NCBI RefSeq assembly: GCF_000001635.26
Contig: NC_000067.6
Span: forward strand, 23,086,511-23,150,510
Length of the DNA: 64,000 bases
Reading direction: 5' to 3'
Source of the DNA: Mus musculus
Taxonomy: Eukaryota; Chordata; Mammalia; Rodentia; Muridae
Position numbers and translations under genes: made by a program
Shown here: positions 11,943 through 21,870 of the stretch, one piece after another
How the letters are laid out: every line of letters starts with the position of its first letter
Numbering within the stretch: the first letter of the stretch is position 1
The notes under the pieces: generated by a model
The model's input: only the letters and a program-made list of their open reading frames with translations
Databases searched by the model: none
Told to the model about the DNA's origin: nothing

Positions 11943-12605
11943 TTTCAGTTCTTGTTTGGGGAAAACATACTGTATGGGGAAAAGACCTGAGCCAACCTTT
12001 TTTATGATTCTATTCTGTTAAAGTATGCTGCAGTTAACTATAACCACTTTCTTTTTTTTTTTTTAAATTTGGAAGGAGTTTTTCACACATGTCCCACAAG
12101 GAAAATCCATTTTGAGCTTATGTTGTAACAGATTGTGTAATCCCTGCATCTAAAACACGCCGCAGTCTGCCTACATTTAGGAGGCAAGTATCCATATCCA
12201 ACCAGCAGTCTTGCTGCAGATTTTACATGGGAATTAGCTCTCATTTCCATCCTTCATCATCCCCCCACTTCCTCAACCCCATTCCAAATTTTTCTTTCCA
12301 GAAACTAAGTTTGACCAATTCTTCCACTCCCCACCAACCATATGGCCAAAATCTAATCTGTTTTAACCTAAACCCTGAGCCAATGACACAGAATCTATCA
12401 CTATAGGTTAGGCTATAGCATCCTGCTTTCTGTCTTTAGAAAAGTGTTCAAGTTAAGGGAAAATAAAGTGAGAGTTGAACTAGGAATTTGGCAACCAAGA
12501 AGATTTGACATCCAAATATTTCAAAATATTTTTGCTTGCAGTAGAAATATGCTTTTTCTCTTCAACCTTATCATCACCCCGTTCTTTGATGCCAAACAAG
12601 TGATG
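11943..12605. other. Unique sequence, no gene seen
   Basis: No repeat family or exon is recognised. A T-run lies at 12051-12064. The C-rich stretch 12255-12340 is unremarkable. Confidence 0.45.
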
Positions 12606-12609
<4 letters not shown>

Positions 12610-12685
<76 letters not shown>

Positions 12686-12735
12686 GACAGACAGACAGGC
12701 AGGCAGGCAGACAGAGACAGACAAAGACAGAGAGT
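12610..12735. repeat. (GA)n followed by (CAGA/CAGG)n compound microsatellite
   Basis: About 35 perfect AG units to 12680, then CAGACAGACAGG/CAGG tetranucleotide units to about 12735. The Arg-Glu and Ser-Leu repeat frames that cross it are artefacts. Confidence 0.95.
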
Positions 12736-13037
12736 TAAAAGAAACAGCCTTTTCCTACAGGAGGGCAACTGTTTCCTAGGCTAGACATGAGAATAATGAA
12801 TCTCTAAGCTTTGCCTCTCAAAAGTTCATATGGTGTGAGCTTCAGGGCAGTTAAGGGAAATTTTGGAAGTGGTAGAGGGAAGAAGACATGTCTCTCACTA
12901 CTTGCCTGATATTTTCGCAACTTTGTGAAAATCCAGCTTCCTTCAAACGGCAAGAAAGACCATCCTGTATGATGTTTTCATTCTGTATAATCCTTTACAT
13001 TCCCTGCCTCATGAATTCACATCACTGGATTCTATGT
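12736..13037. other. Unique sequence, no gene seen
   Basis: About 300 bases without recognisable features. Confidence 0.4.
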
Positions 13038-13385
13038 CCACATGTCTGCTATGAAGAGACACCATGACCAAGACAACTCTTATAAGGACAACATTCAACT
13101 GGGGCTGGCTTACTGGTTCTGAGGTTCAGTCCATTATCATCAAGGCAGGAGCATGCTTACCATGTTGTGTTCAGGCAGGCATGGTGTGAAAGGAGCTGAG
13201 CGTTCTGTATCTTGATCTGACTGCAGCCAGGAGAAACTGACTCTTCCTCATGGGGCAGAGCTTCAAAGCCCACCCCCACAGTGATGTGCTTCCTCCAACA
13301 TGGCTACACCTACTCCAAAAGGCCATACCTCGTAATGATGCCAATTCCCTTGGGCCAAGCATGTTCAAACCACCACACCACACTA
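13038..13385 (-). repeat. MaLR-like LTR/rodent repeat copy
   Basis: Plus-strand text has GCTATGAAGAGACACCATGA, CTTATAAGGACAACATTCAA, GGGGCTGGCTTACTGG and CCCACCCCCACAGTGATG. These are the reverse complement of the family seen at 10430 and 40800. Degraded. Confidence 0.6.
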
Positions 13386-14165
13386 TACATTGAATAGCTG
13401 GAATGATTTTCTATGCCTGTAAACTGCTTGTCCAGGCCTGTTCCTGACCAGATCTTACACAGCAGGTGCTCAGGCTGGAGGGAGGGATTGGTGCCAATGG
13501 AAGACAGAATGTGCACTTATCATGAAACTTAACAGGTGTTGGAGCCTCATTTGAAATGAGTGGAAGATGGATTTCAAAAGCTGTCAACACAAGGCCCAAT
13601 AATCACCTCAAATTACAAACATTTAGAGAGCTCTCTGTCAGCTGAGATGCTCAGATGTCTCCTGAGTGCCTTTTAGGCCCCACTTAATGACAAAGCAAAC
13701 ATCTCTATATATTCCTTTGCTCCAACAAAAAGTGTATAGGGGATGAGACCAGAATGGGGATTGGAAGTTGATAGTGAATATCTTGAAGGGTATGGTAGTT
13801 CTGGATGGAGTTTTTCTTTACCTTTTGGTGTCTAGAGAAAAATAAAAGAGAGGCTCTATTTCTCTGCTTCCAAAGTCAAGGCTCCAGATCTGAACACCAA
13901 TGAATGTAATTATCTATTAGAACAATACCAAGTATTTAATATCATGGATCTTGTTTAACATGTTTCGGCTTATTAATTTTATTTTTAAACAACTGTAAAT
14001 GTACATTTTTATTACTATCTTCCTTGTCCCCATTCAGTGAAGAAAATGAGCCAAAAGTAACATATTTGTAAGAAAGAGGCAGGGGGGAAACAGAGAAGAA
14101 ATGGAATCGTAGCTAGCTCTTGGTGTGCTGGAGGTAACTTCTCACTGTATGAGTTGCTTTTATTG
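13386..14165. other. Unique sequence, no gene seen
   Basis: No exon, SINE or LINE is recognised. Confidence 0.4.
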
Positions 14166-14167
14166 TT

Positions 14168-14295
14168 GCCATTTAACAGGAGCAAAACAGAGGCTTGAAA
14201 CGGTTATGTGACTTGTCTGGACTTGCTGAGCTAGTGATGAGAACGGAATTCAAACCCAAAGATTTAGGATACCAATTCCCGTGTCTCCATAGCAA
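14168..14295 (+). repeat. MIR SINE
   Basis: The core order of mammalian-wide interspersed repeats is visible: CAGAGGCTTGAAACGGTTATGTG (first 20 bases are diagnostic), GACTTG..TGAGCTAGTGATGAGA, then ATTCAAACCCA. An ancient, pre-rodent insertion that is non-coding. Confidence 0.75.
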
Positions 14296-15079
14296 GAGGG
14301 AAAACAGCTTCAATGTCTTTAAAAGCTCCAGGCTGTGCTGAAACGTTGGTACATTACTAACTCCAGCAAGCCTGGGACGATATCCTGGCTTGAGCACAGG
14401 TCCTTGCTGTGGATTGGGAAATGATGGGCCAAGCCTCAAAGCCAGCTGGAGATTACTAGCCAGGCACTGAACTAGGCGAGGCTGCCTGGTGGAAGTTAGG
14501 CCTAGCAGGAAGTGCCTTGGAAAAGCTCCGGGTCCTGGAAGGGTCGATTTCTTGGTTCTCCATCCTCTGAGGTGGGAAGGGGTATGACTTGAACTCCCCC
14601 TTCAGAGAAAAGAAGGGGTGACAGCAGCCCCAAGTCCTTCGTTCTACGTCCTCCCTCTTCTGCGTGTGTACTTTCTCCCCTGGTCGCATGTCACTAGGCT
14701 TTGCTCCCTGAAGACAAGAGTATAACTGTCCTTCAGCATTTTCTACCATCGCGCCATAGACTCATTTTACAAATCTACTCAATTGATAGATCAACCAAAC
14801 AAATGAAATTAGCATTTTTACGGGTATGATTCGCTTGTTGACAGTCATACTTTTAAAATGTATTACTCCTTAATCCCTAGAGAAATTGGAGGAGGCTTCA
14901 CTTAGAAAAAGGACCGCACATTGCTGATGATGTCCAACTCAGCAGTTTCAGGTGATGTGACTCACAGAGATCAGGGGAAAAGTATGTTAATTACCAAAGT
15001 TACAATTCTCTACTTACGGTCCTAGTATAGTTCTTCGTTTTTAAAGTCCCATCAGTTTAATAACAATTATTTTTAAAAG
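14296..15079. other. Unique sequence upstream of the retrogene's 3' end
   Basis: No exon or repeat is recognised. The 97-codon minus frame at 14456-14749 has no recognisable domain. The interval 14500-14760 is somewhat richer in GC than its surroundings. Confidence 0.4.
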
Positions 15080-15259
15080 TAAAATTAAAAAGCCAAAATG
15101 GAAAACTGAGGGCGGGGAAGTGGCCCCTAGGCAGGGACAAGAGGATCCCTGCTCATGGCACCAGGCTTGGCTGCAGGGTCTCCCAGTATCGCTATTGCTA
15201 GGAGACTGGGGGACAGCGATTGTCCTGCGGGAGCCACGGTCATCCGAGTCAGTACCTTT
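15080..15259 (-). other. Probable retrogene 3' UTR remnant
   Basis: Downstream of the stop on the minus strand the GC-rich character continues for about 150 bases, then turns into A/T-rich sequence near 15050-15100. That may be the decayed poly(A) region. No intact AATAAA plus A-run or matching target duplication could be found. Confidence 0.4.
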
Positions 15260-15721
15260 TTAGTTCTTCAGGGGTATGGTCAGCTTCTGCATGCCCCGGA
15301 TCCTGTCTAGCAGGTCATTGATGAAGGCCTCAGTGGGTTTGTAACAGTCAACTAACAGCTCCTTGACTCTAGCAGCCCGGGTATCGTCGCTTTCCATGTC
15401 TAAGAGTTCGTCCACATCGATCTCGAGCTCTGGGATTTCCTCTTCCTTGCAGTCGTAGAGACCAGTGAGCTGTTCTAAGATCCAGTCGTCCAGGTTGAGG
15501 CGCTTCCGTAGCTCCTTGCGGTCGTACTTGACGATGATCTTATCTGGCCTATGTGGCCGTCTCACCTGGTCATCTTTATCCGGGTTGTTCCCGGGGCCAG
15601 GGGTTTCGCCTGGGGTCCCAGGGGGACTCTCGAAGTAGACTCGGGGCCCTGTGTTGGCACTGCCTGGCTCGGGGCCTGGATCAGTCAAAGCTGGCCCCCC
15701 CGAGGGGCCGCTGTCCGCCAT
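15260..15721 (-). CDS. Ppp1r14bl: Ppp1r14b (PHI-1)-like PP1 inhibitor retrogene
   Basis: This 153-codon minus-strand frame runs from an ATG at 15721-15719 in a perfect Kozak context (GCCGCCATGG) to a TAA at 15262-15260. From family knowledge it is a paralogue of PPP1R14B/PHI-1, a cytosolic inhibitor of protein phosphatase 1 and of the myosin phosphatase holoenzyme. Visible features are the MADSG start, RVYF near residue 27, the inhibitory block VKYDRKELRKRLNL from residue 64, the acidic run EEEIPELEIDVDELLDMESDD, and a helical end KELLVDCYKPTEAF..RGMQKL. The parent is spliced from several exons; this copy is continuous, so it is a retrocopy. It is six residues longer than the parent's 147 and keeps frame. 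The residue matching the activating Thr57 is Ile63. No poly(A) tail or target duplication is evident, so it is old. The annotated mouse gene Ppp1r14bl is the likeliest name, but the locus identity is from memory. It could also be an unexpressed pseudogene. Confidence 0.85.
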   Translation of the reverse strand: MADSGPSGGPALTDPGPEPGSANTGPRVYFESPPGTPGETPGPGNNPDKDDQVRRPHRPDKIIVKYDRKELRKRLNLDDWILEQLTGLYDCKEEEIPELEIDVDELLDMESDDTRAARVKELLVDCYKPTEAFINDLLDRIRGMQKLTIPLKN

Positions 15722-15892
15722 GGCGGCCGCTGGGGCCACGTATGAGCCTGCGCAGCTGCCTCCTGGACCCCACCCCCACTCCTCCTCCCCGGCTGACCAC
15801 TGGCTCAGGTTGGCTCGTGGCTTCAAGCTCTGGCCCTGGGGAGCAGCTGCCCTAGTGTGGTTCATGATGTTCCCTACTAGGGGGATTGCCAA
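15722..15892 (-). other. Retained 5' UTR, open in frame upstream of the retrogene start
   Basis: The sequence upstream of the retrogene ATG stays open for 57 more codons to an in-frame ATG at 15892. It is GC-rich and CpG-rich near the start (for example GCGGCCGCC) and looks like transcribed leader carried over from the parent mRNA rather than coding sequence. The upstream ATGs (15892 and one near 15865) lack the strong Kozak context of the ATG at 15721, and PPP1R14 proteins start MADSG, so the shorter start is preferred. Confidence 0.6.
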
Positions 15893-15899
15893 ATGAATA

Positions 15900-17345
15900 C
15901 CATAAACGAAGTATAAATGCTATACTGCGTGCAGTTGTTCTTGTTCAACATTATCATCATCATCAACAGTAAGTTATACAAGCTGATAGCAAAAACAGGA
16001 TGCCATGAGTGTATTCAAAGATCCAGCAAAGACTTTTAAGAATTTAAAAGCATCAAAAACTAAAGGTCAATTTGAAAAAGAGTTTGAGGAGGTAGATAGG
16101 TAGGCCCTGGACATCCTATAACTTTCTCAAAAAGTTATGAATGTTAGAGAGTATTAACAGTAGACAAAGAATTGCTGCAGGTTTGAAATAGAAAACTATC
16201 AAGAACCCCAATCAGCCTGGATACCTGTGATGGCAAGTCTTGGATTCTGATCAAAAACAGAGAGCACTTCCGTGTTGCTCCTGCATCTGACGCTGCCCAC
16301 CATGTGGAGTAGGTGGATCAGGTTGCACCCTCAGCCACGGCAGAATTGCTGGGCTGCTGAGTGCTAACATAAAATGGACGTGATTGTACTAGGAACTCTA
16401 GGAGGTCCAACACTCTTCTGTCATTCCTATACCTCCCCGAAGCTCATCTCTCACAGTAGTTCTCAGATAGTTTCTGTGTCACACAGTTCTGGTACCCCAC
16501 AGGCCTGGCCACCATCTCTTCTTTTCTCACGGGCTCATAAAAACCAAGTTCCCTACCTCCTGGAAATCCAGCTTTCCAGATGGCAAAATCCCACACAGAA
16601 GGGCTGCAAACAGAACAAGTAACTGTATTATTTAGCAGAATCTCCAGGCCCCATTGTGCTTTTAGAAGCTCCTTACCCAGAAATGTCCTTAGAGCTTTTT
16701 CAATACATGTTTGGGCCAGAAATAAAAGAAAACATATTTTGCTGTGTGATTGGGAAGGTCAGCGACCTTGGTCCTATTTCCTTAGACCTGCCTTCCCCTC
16801 TCTACTCTCTCAATGTGGACATTAGGAGAATAAATTCTACTTTCCTTGCACAAGGCCTGAAACTCTTTCAGACTCTTGAACATCTTCTCGTGTGATGGAC
16901 CCCCAACCTGGTCCTCTACTGTGCAGAGACTGATTGGCTGATTAGAATTTCCATGCTGTAACTCTGCAGGTACAAAGGCTAGATACTTTATCTTGGGCTA
17001 TCTCTAGCCTTCTGGAACAGCTAGTTGTTGCCTACCTCTGTGTTGGAATTAACATCGTGTGACTCATAGATAAAACCATTTAGAACTTTATTAACTTTTT
17101 ATGCTACTGGCATCCACCAATCTAAAAGCTAAAGATGTCATAAGATAACATCTTAGGCCTATAGGAAATCTTTCTCAACATCCAAACTGAAGAGACAGTC
17201 ATTGTACAGCCTGGTTACTTCAGTTATCAATAATGGACTGTACACTTGAAAGTCACTGAGAGGACCTACACATGTTCTCAACGTGAGTAAGCATGGAAGT
17301 GAGTGCCTGTCAGCTCGCTTGACATTTTATGATGCATATATATTT
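15900..17345. other. Unique sequence, no gene seen
   Basis: No SINE, LINE or exon is recognised with confidence. The plus frames at 16374-16895 have no recognisable domain and overlap one another in different frames. Confidence 0.4.
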
Positions 17346-17359
17346 TTAAAAAATGTTGT

Positions 17360-17640
17360 GGGTCTGCAACCCTATAGGTGGAACAACAATATGAACTAAC
17401 CAGTACCTCCCGGAGCTTGTGTCTCTAGCTGCATATGTATCAGAAGATGGCATAGTTAGCCATCAGTGGAAAGAGAGGCCCATTGTTCATGCAAACTTTA
17501 TATGCCCCAGTACAGGGGAACGCCAGGGCCAAGAAGTGGGAGTGGGGGTAGGGGATTGGGGGGAGGGCTTGGGGGACTTTTGGGGTAGCATTGGAAATGT
17601 AAATGAAGAAAATACCTAATTAAAATAAAAAGACAAGATA
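17360..17640 (+). mobile_element. Young L1 (L1Md-type) 3' end, 5'-truncated
   Basis: Close match to the modern mouse L1 3' UTR in plus orientation: TCTGCAACCCTATAGGTGGA at 17363-17382, TAGCTGCATATGTATC, AGAGAGGCCCATTG, TATGCCCCAGTACAGGGGAA at 17502-17521, and the terminal GCATTGGAAATGTAAATGAA. It is truncated to about 280 bases. A putative duplication of AAAAAATGTTGT lies just before it (17348-17359) and after its tail (from 17649). Confidence 0.92.
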
Positions 17641-17670
17641 TTTATATTAAAAAAAATGTTGTATCCAATA

Positions 17671-17738
17671 GCATTGGAAATGTAATTGAGGAAAATACGT
17701 AATTAAAAAAAAAAGAGTAATCAGTAAAAAAAAAAAAG
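17671..17738 (+). mobile_element. Minimal L1 3' tail insertion with TSD
   Basis: A second L1 end of about 68 bases holds only the terminal GCATTGGAAATGTAATTGAG plus an A-rich tail. It is flanked by A-run + ATGTTGTATCCAATA at 17649-17670 and again at 17739-17759, a clear target-site duplication. Confidence 0.85.
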
Positions 17739-17904
17739 AAAAAAATGTTGTATCCAATAAAGATGTGTAATTTTGTATGTCAAGCATGCAGGTGAAGCAT
17801 ATATGAGGCTCTGTGATTGAAATGATTTGAAATACATGGATAGTTAGAATGCTCTCTGCAAATCCCTGAATGGTTTATTTATAACCTATCTTGTACAGTG
17901 AGTG

Positions 17905-17965
17905 GGAAGGGAAAGGAGGAGTAGAAGGAGAGAGGGAGGGAGAGAGGAAGGGAGAGAGAGAGAGA

Positions 17966-18037
<72 letters not shown>
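17905..18037. repeat. (GA)n-rich purine tract
   Basis: GGAAAGGAGG-type purine sequence grades into about 45 GA units with occasional GGG interruptions. The tract is almost free of pyrimidines. Confidence 0.93.
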
Positions 18038-18039
<2 letters not shown>

Positions 18040-19580
18040 CCTGATCTGAATTGGACTTGTGCTGACTCAGAGCTTCACATTGAACAATGAACAGAAAATG
18101 AAAGATAACCATGGAAGGTACATTATCCCTGCCTTCCCAGGCTGGAAGAAAACACCACATGAGACTCTATCTCCCAATGTACAAATTTTTAATACTAATT
18201 TTAAGACTTTTTTGTGTGTGGCACTGTGCACCAAAATAACGCTAATTAGTATAAAACCATCCAATTCTATTACAATGGGCACAGTACTTTCAAGTGCTAA
18301 TAGGGGGTTTGGGAGCCATAAAAAGGAAAAGAAAAGAGGCCATCTCTTTCATGAATTGCTGTGTAGAGATGGCTGCTGCTGGCTCTTTCAGCTCCTTTGT
18401 AGGTAATTCAACTGATAAAGAATTAGGCTCTGGCACACACAAAAGAATATCGATGCTACCCAACCTTTATGTAATAGAACATTTAACACTAAAATAAGTT
18501 AAGCTGGGAAGGATGCTAGCAAAGCAAGTTACAGGTTTCTGGGAGGAAAAACTTAAGCCAACAGATGCCAATGTGACAGCTGTGAGAATGACCCCTGGGG
18601 CTCTTCTCTGCAGAGTCAGCAGGGAAGGACTCCTGCACACCTGAATGAGTCTTCCTTTGGATCAGGAAAGCCAAGGCTTCTACATTGAATCAGGGGTAGA
18701 AATTTAACTCCTCCTCAAGTGGACTCCTCTGCATGTGGATAGGAAGATCTCAAGACGATCCATAAGGTCGGGTTATCGGTGTGGCATTTTGGGATAACGG
18801 CAATCAGGTTCAAGTAGAATCTGGTCTCAACTCAGAGAATAATTGCTGTTATTTTGAGGCAATTTATTGTGTTGTCTTGGCTTCCCTTTATGGAAAACTG
18901 TAGAGACAAATGGAAGATTCCTCCAGGCCTGTCCATATGAAAAAAAGTCTGTCCTGGATCAAAAAAAAAAAAAAAAAGCCTAAGAAGATAAGGAGCCAAG
19001 TGGTAAGCCGAAGCTTTGCCGGGGGACAAAGCAAGGGTGGCACGTTTAAAGAGAGCCATTTTAGAGACCAGGAAGAGAATCAACAGGACACAAATAGGAA
19101 AAAGTTAAAGAGGTCAACATAAAAGCCATGCTTTCATCCTGTCAATGCAATGTATTCAGTAAGTGTTTGCTTCCTAGATCAGCTGCTTTGACACAGTAGG
19201 AGAAAAGCAGGCTGATCCCCGACTCACAACCTTTGAATCCTTGCAAAGCAGACACAGGAAAGGAAATGAGAAACAACATGAGCCACGGGAGATTAAGTTT
19301 TCCTGTTAGTTCGCTTTGCTTCTCATGTTTTCTGCAATGAACATGTGTTATATTTCTAATAAAAGTGTGTTTTAACATACAGATGTACATTTATCATGTT
19401 GGTTTTACACAACTGCCTTTCAAGAGAGATGGCTACAGCAGATGAACTGTCTGGAAGATCAGATGAAATGGTGTCTAAACACATAACTGTAGCGAATACA
19501 CTTAAGAGAGACAGGCACGCACATGAGCACCACTTGCTAAAGGAATTTTTTTCTTTCTTTCTTTTCGGAGAAGCTTAAAA
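18038..19580. other. Mostly unique sequence, no gene seen
   Basis: Nothing coding is recognised. An A17 run lies at 18961-18977. The small open frames overlap each other on both strands and lack domain features. Confidence 0.4.
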
Positions 19581-19591
19581 CCTAAGTCTGC

Positions 19592-19765
19592 AGCCGGGCG
19601 TGGTGGCGCACGCCTTTAATCCCAGCACTCGGGAGGCAGAGGCAGGCGGATTTCTGATTTCGAGGCCACCCTGGTCTACAAAATGAGTTCCAGGACAGCC
19701 AGGACTACACAGAGAAACCCTGCCTCAACCACCCCCCACCAAAAAACAAAAACAAAACAAAAACC
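19592..19765 (+). repeat. B1 SINE (full length) with TSD
   Basis: Starts GCCGGGCGTGGTGGCGCACG, keeps the CCCAGCACTCGGGAGGCAGA block, and ends GAGAAACCCTGCCTC plus a C/A-rich tail. The flanking duplication CCTAAGTCTGC is perfect at 19581-19591 and 19766-19776. The high identity to consensus and the perfect duplication suggest a fairly young insertion. Confidence 0.95.
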
Positions 19766-20549
19766 CCTAAGTCTGCTAAAGTCTCTGAATCTGAGGCCTT
19801 TCTACTTCCTGGCAGTATCTGCAGGTAATCCAGCTCAAAGATCAGGGCAAGAACTGTAATATCGTCAGTCATTTTGTGTTTGTTTTCCTGGTGTGAGATT
19901 ACTTATTGCCTGTCTTTCATGGGTGTAGTTAATGTCCTTGGGTTGAAGTTTTCCTTCTAGCATTTTCTCTGGCACTGAATTTGAGGATAGATATTGCTTA
20001 AATTTGACTTTGTCATGAAATATCTTGTTTTTTCCATCTATGTTGATTGAAAGTTTTGCTGAGTATAGTACATACATGGTCTCTTAGACTGCAAAACATC
20101 TATCTAGGCCCTCAAGTTTTTAGATCTCTGATGAGAAATCAGGTGTAATTATAATAGGTTGACCTTTATATTTTACTTGGCCTTTTTCCATTGCAGATTT
20201 CAATATTCTTTCTTTGTTCCATGTATATATAGTGTTTTGATTATTATTGGGGGAGATTTCCTTCTGGTCCTATCTATTTTACATTCTGTGAGTTTCTTGT
20301 ACCTTTATAGGTATGTACTCCATTTGGTTAGGGAAATTTTTCTTTATGATTTTGTTAAATATATCTTCTGAGTTCTTGAGCTGAAATTCTTCCTCTTCTA
20401 TTGCTATTATTCTTAGATTTAATCTTTTCTTAGTGTCTCAAACTTCCTTGAGGTTTAGTGTTCAGGATTTTTTTACATGTAACATTTTCTTTGACTGATG
20501 AATCTATTTCTTCTATTATATCTTCAACTCTGAGATTGCTTCTTCCATC

Positions 20550-20947
20550 TGTGGGGAGCCGCCCTCACATTCGCTGTTGCAAGATGGCGCTGACATCCTG
20601 TGTTCTAAGTGGTAAACAAATAATCTGCGCATGTGCCAAGGGTAGTTCTCCACTCCATGTGCTCTGCCTTCCCCGTGACGACAACTCGGCCGATGGGCTG
20701 CAGCCAATCAGGGAGTGACACGTCCTAGGTGGAGGATAATTCTCCTTAAAAGGGACCGGGTTTCGCCATTCTCTCTCTTGCGCTCTTGCGCTCTTGCGCT
20801 CTTGCGCTCTGGCTCCTAAAGATGTAAGCAATAGAGCTCTTGCTCTCTTGCACTCTTGCTCCTAAAGATGTAAGCAATAAAGCTTTTGCCGCAGAAGATT
20901 CCGGTTTGTTGTGTTCTTCCTGGCCGGTCGCGAGAACGCGTGTAAGA
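20550..20947 (+). mobile_element. IAP-type solo LTR with TSD
   Basis: A nearly complete plus-strand IAP-class (ERVK) LTR of about 398 bases. It starts TGTGGGGAGCCGCCCTCACA and contains the U3 segment CAAGATGGCGCTGACATCC, TGGGCTGCAGCCAATCAGGG at 20695-20714 with its CCAAT box, an R region of CTTGCGCTCT repeats, the poly(A) signal AATAAA at 20876-20881, and a U5 ending GAGAACGCG. The six-base flanks TCCATC at 20544-20549 and 20948-20953 match, the size expected of IAP duplications. No internal viral sequence remains, so this is the product of LTR-LTR recombination. The R-region repeat is duplicated (see findings). Confidence 0.93.
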
Positions 20948-21228
20948 TCCATCTCTTGTAGTCTGTTGGTGATGCTTGCATATATGGTTACTGTTTCCTT
21001 ACCTAGATTTCCCATCTCCAGTATTCCTTCAGGTTGTATTTTGTTTATTGTCGCTATTTCCATTGTCAGGTCTTGAATAGTTTCCTTCAACTATTCGTTT
21101 TTTTCTTGGCTTTCTTGGCATTCTTTAAGGAACTTATTGATTTCCTCCAACTTTTATTTCTTTTCCTTGATTTCTTTAAAGTACTTTTTCATTTCTCTTT
21201 AAAGACCTCTGTCAGATTCATAAGGCTG

Positions 21229-21870
21229 GTCTTTTAAAATTAATTTTCTTTTACTTATTCATTTTACATCCTGCTCAGTGCCCCCCTCTCAGTCACTCCT
21301 TTCCACATTCCTTTTCCCATCTTCCCTCTCCTCCTTCTCTGAGCAGGTGGCACTCTCCTGGGTTTCCCCCAACCCTGGCACTTCAAGTCTCTGTGAAGCT
21401 AGGTGATTCCTCTTCTACTGAGACCAGACGAGGCAGCCCAGCTAGAAGAACATAGCCCACATGCAGGCAACAGCTTTTGTGGGATAGCCCCTGCTCCAGT
21501 TATTCAGGACCTACATGAAGACCATACTGTGCATCTGTTACATATGTGCAGGGAGGCTTGGGTCCTGTCCAGGTAGGTTTTTTGGTTGATGGTTCAGTCT
21601 CTGAGAGCTCCAAGGGTCCAGGTTAGTTGATTCTGCTGGTCTTCCTATGGAGTTCCTATACCCTTGGGGAGCTGCAATTTTTCTTCCTATTCTTCCATAA
21701 GAGCCCCCAAGCTTCATCCATTGTTTAGCTGTGGGTATGCCTCTGAGTTAGTTGGTGGGTGGAGCCTCTCAGTGAACAGCCATGCTAGACTCCAATCTGA
21801 AACCATAGCAGAGTATCATTAATAGTGTAAGGGATTGGTGCTCAAACATAGAATGGATCTCAAGTTGGGA
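21229..21870 (-). mobile_element. 5'-inverted Lx-type L1, 3' segment
   Basis: On the minus strand this is an Lx-type 3' UTR through to its A-rich end. Plus-strand text has the decayed tail near 21229-21262, GAGCAGGTGGCACTCTCCTG, TTGGTTGATGGTTCAGTCTC and GGGTGGAGCCTCTCAGTGAA. It joins at about 21868-21872 to the oppositely oriented segment of the same element. Confidence 0.85.

Noticed and set aside
15551..15896. Three plus-strand frames opposite the Ppp1r14b-like retrogene
   Set aside because: GC-rich antisense shadows. The minus frame matches a known protein family over its length, and these match nothing.
20746..21090. 114-codon minus frame resembling L1 ORF1
   Set aside because: It fuses decayed L1 ORF1 with antisense IAP LTR sequence, so it is a chance read-through and not a gene.
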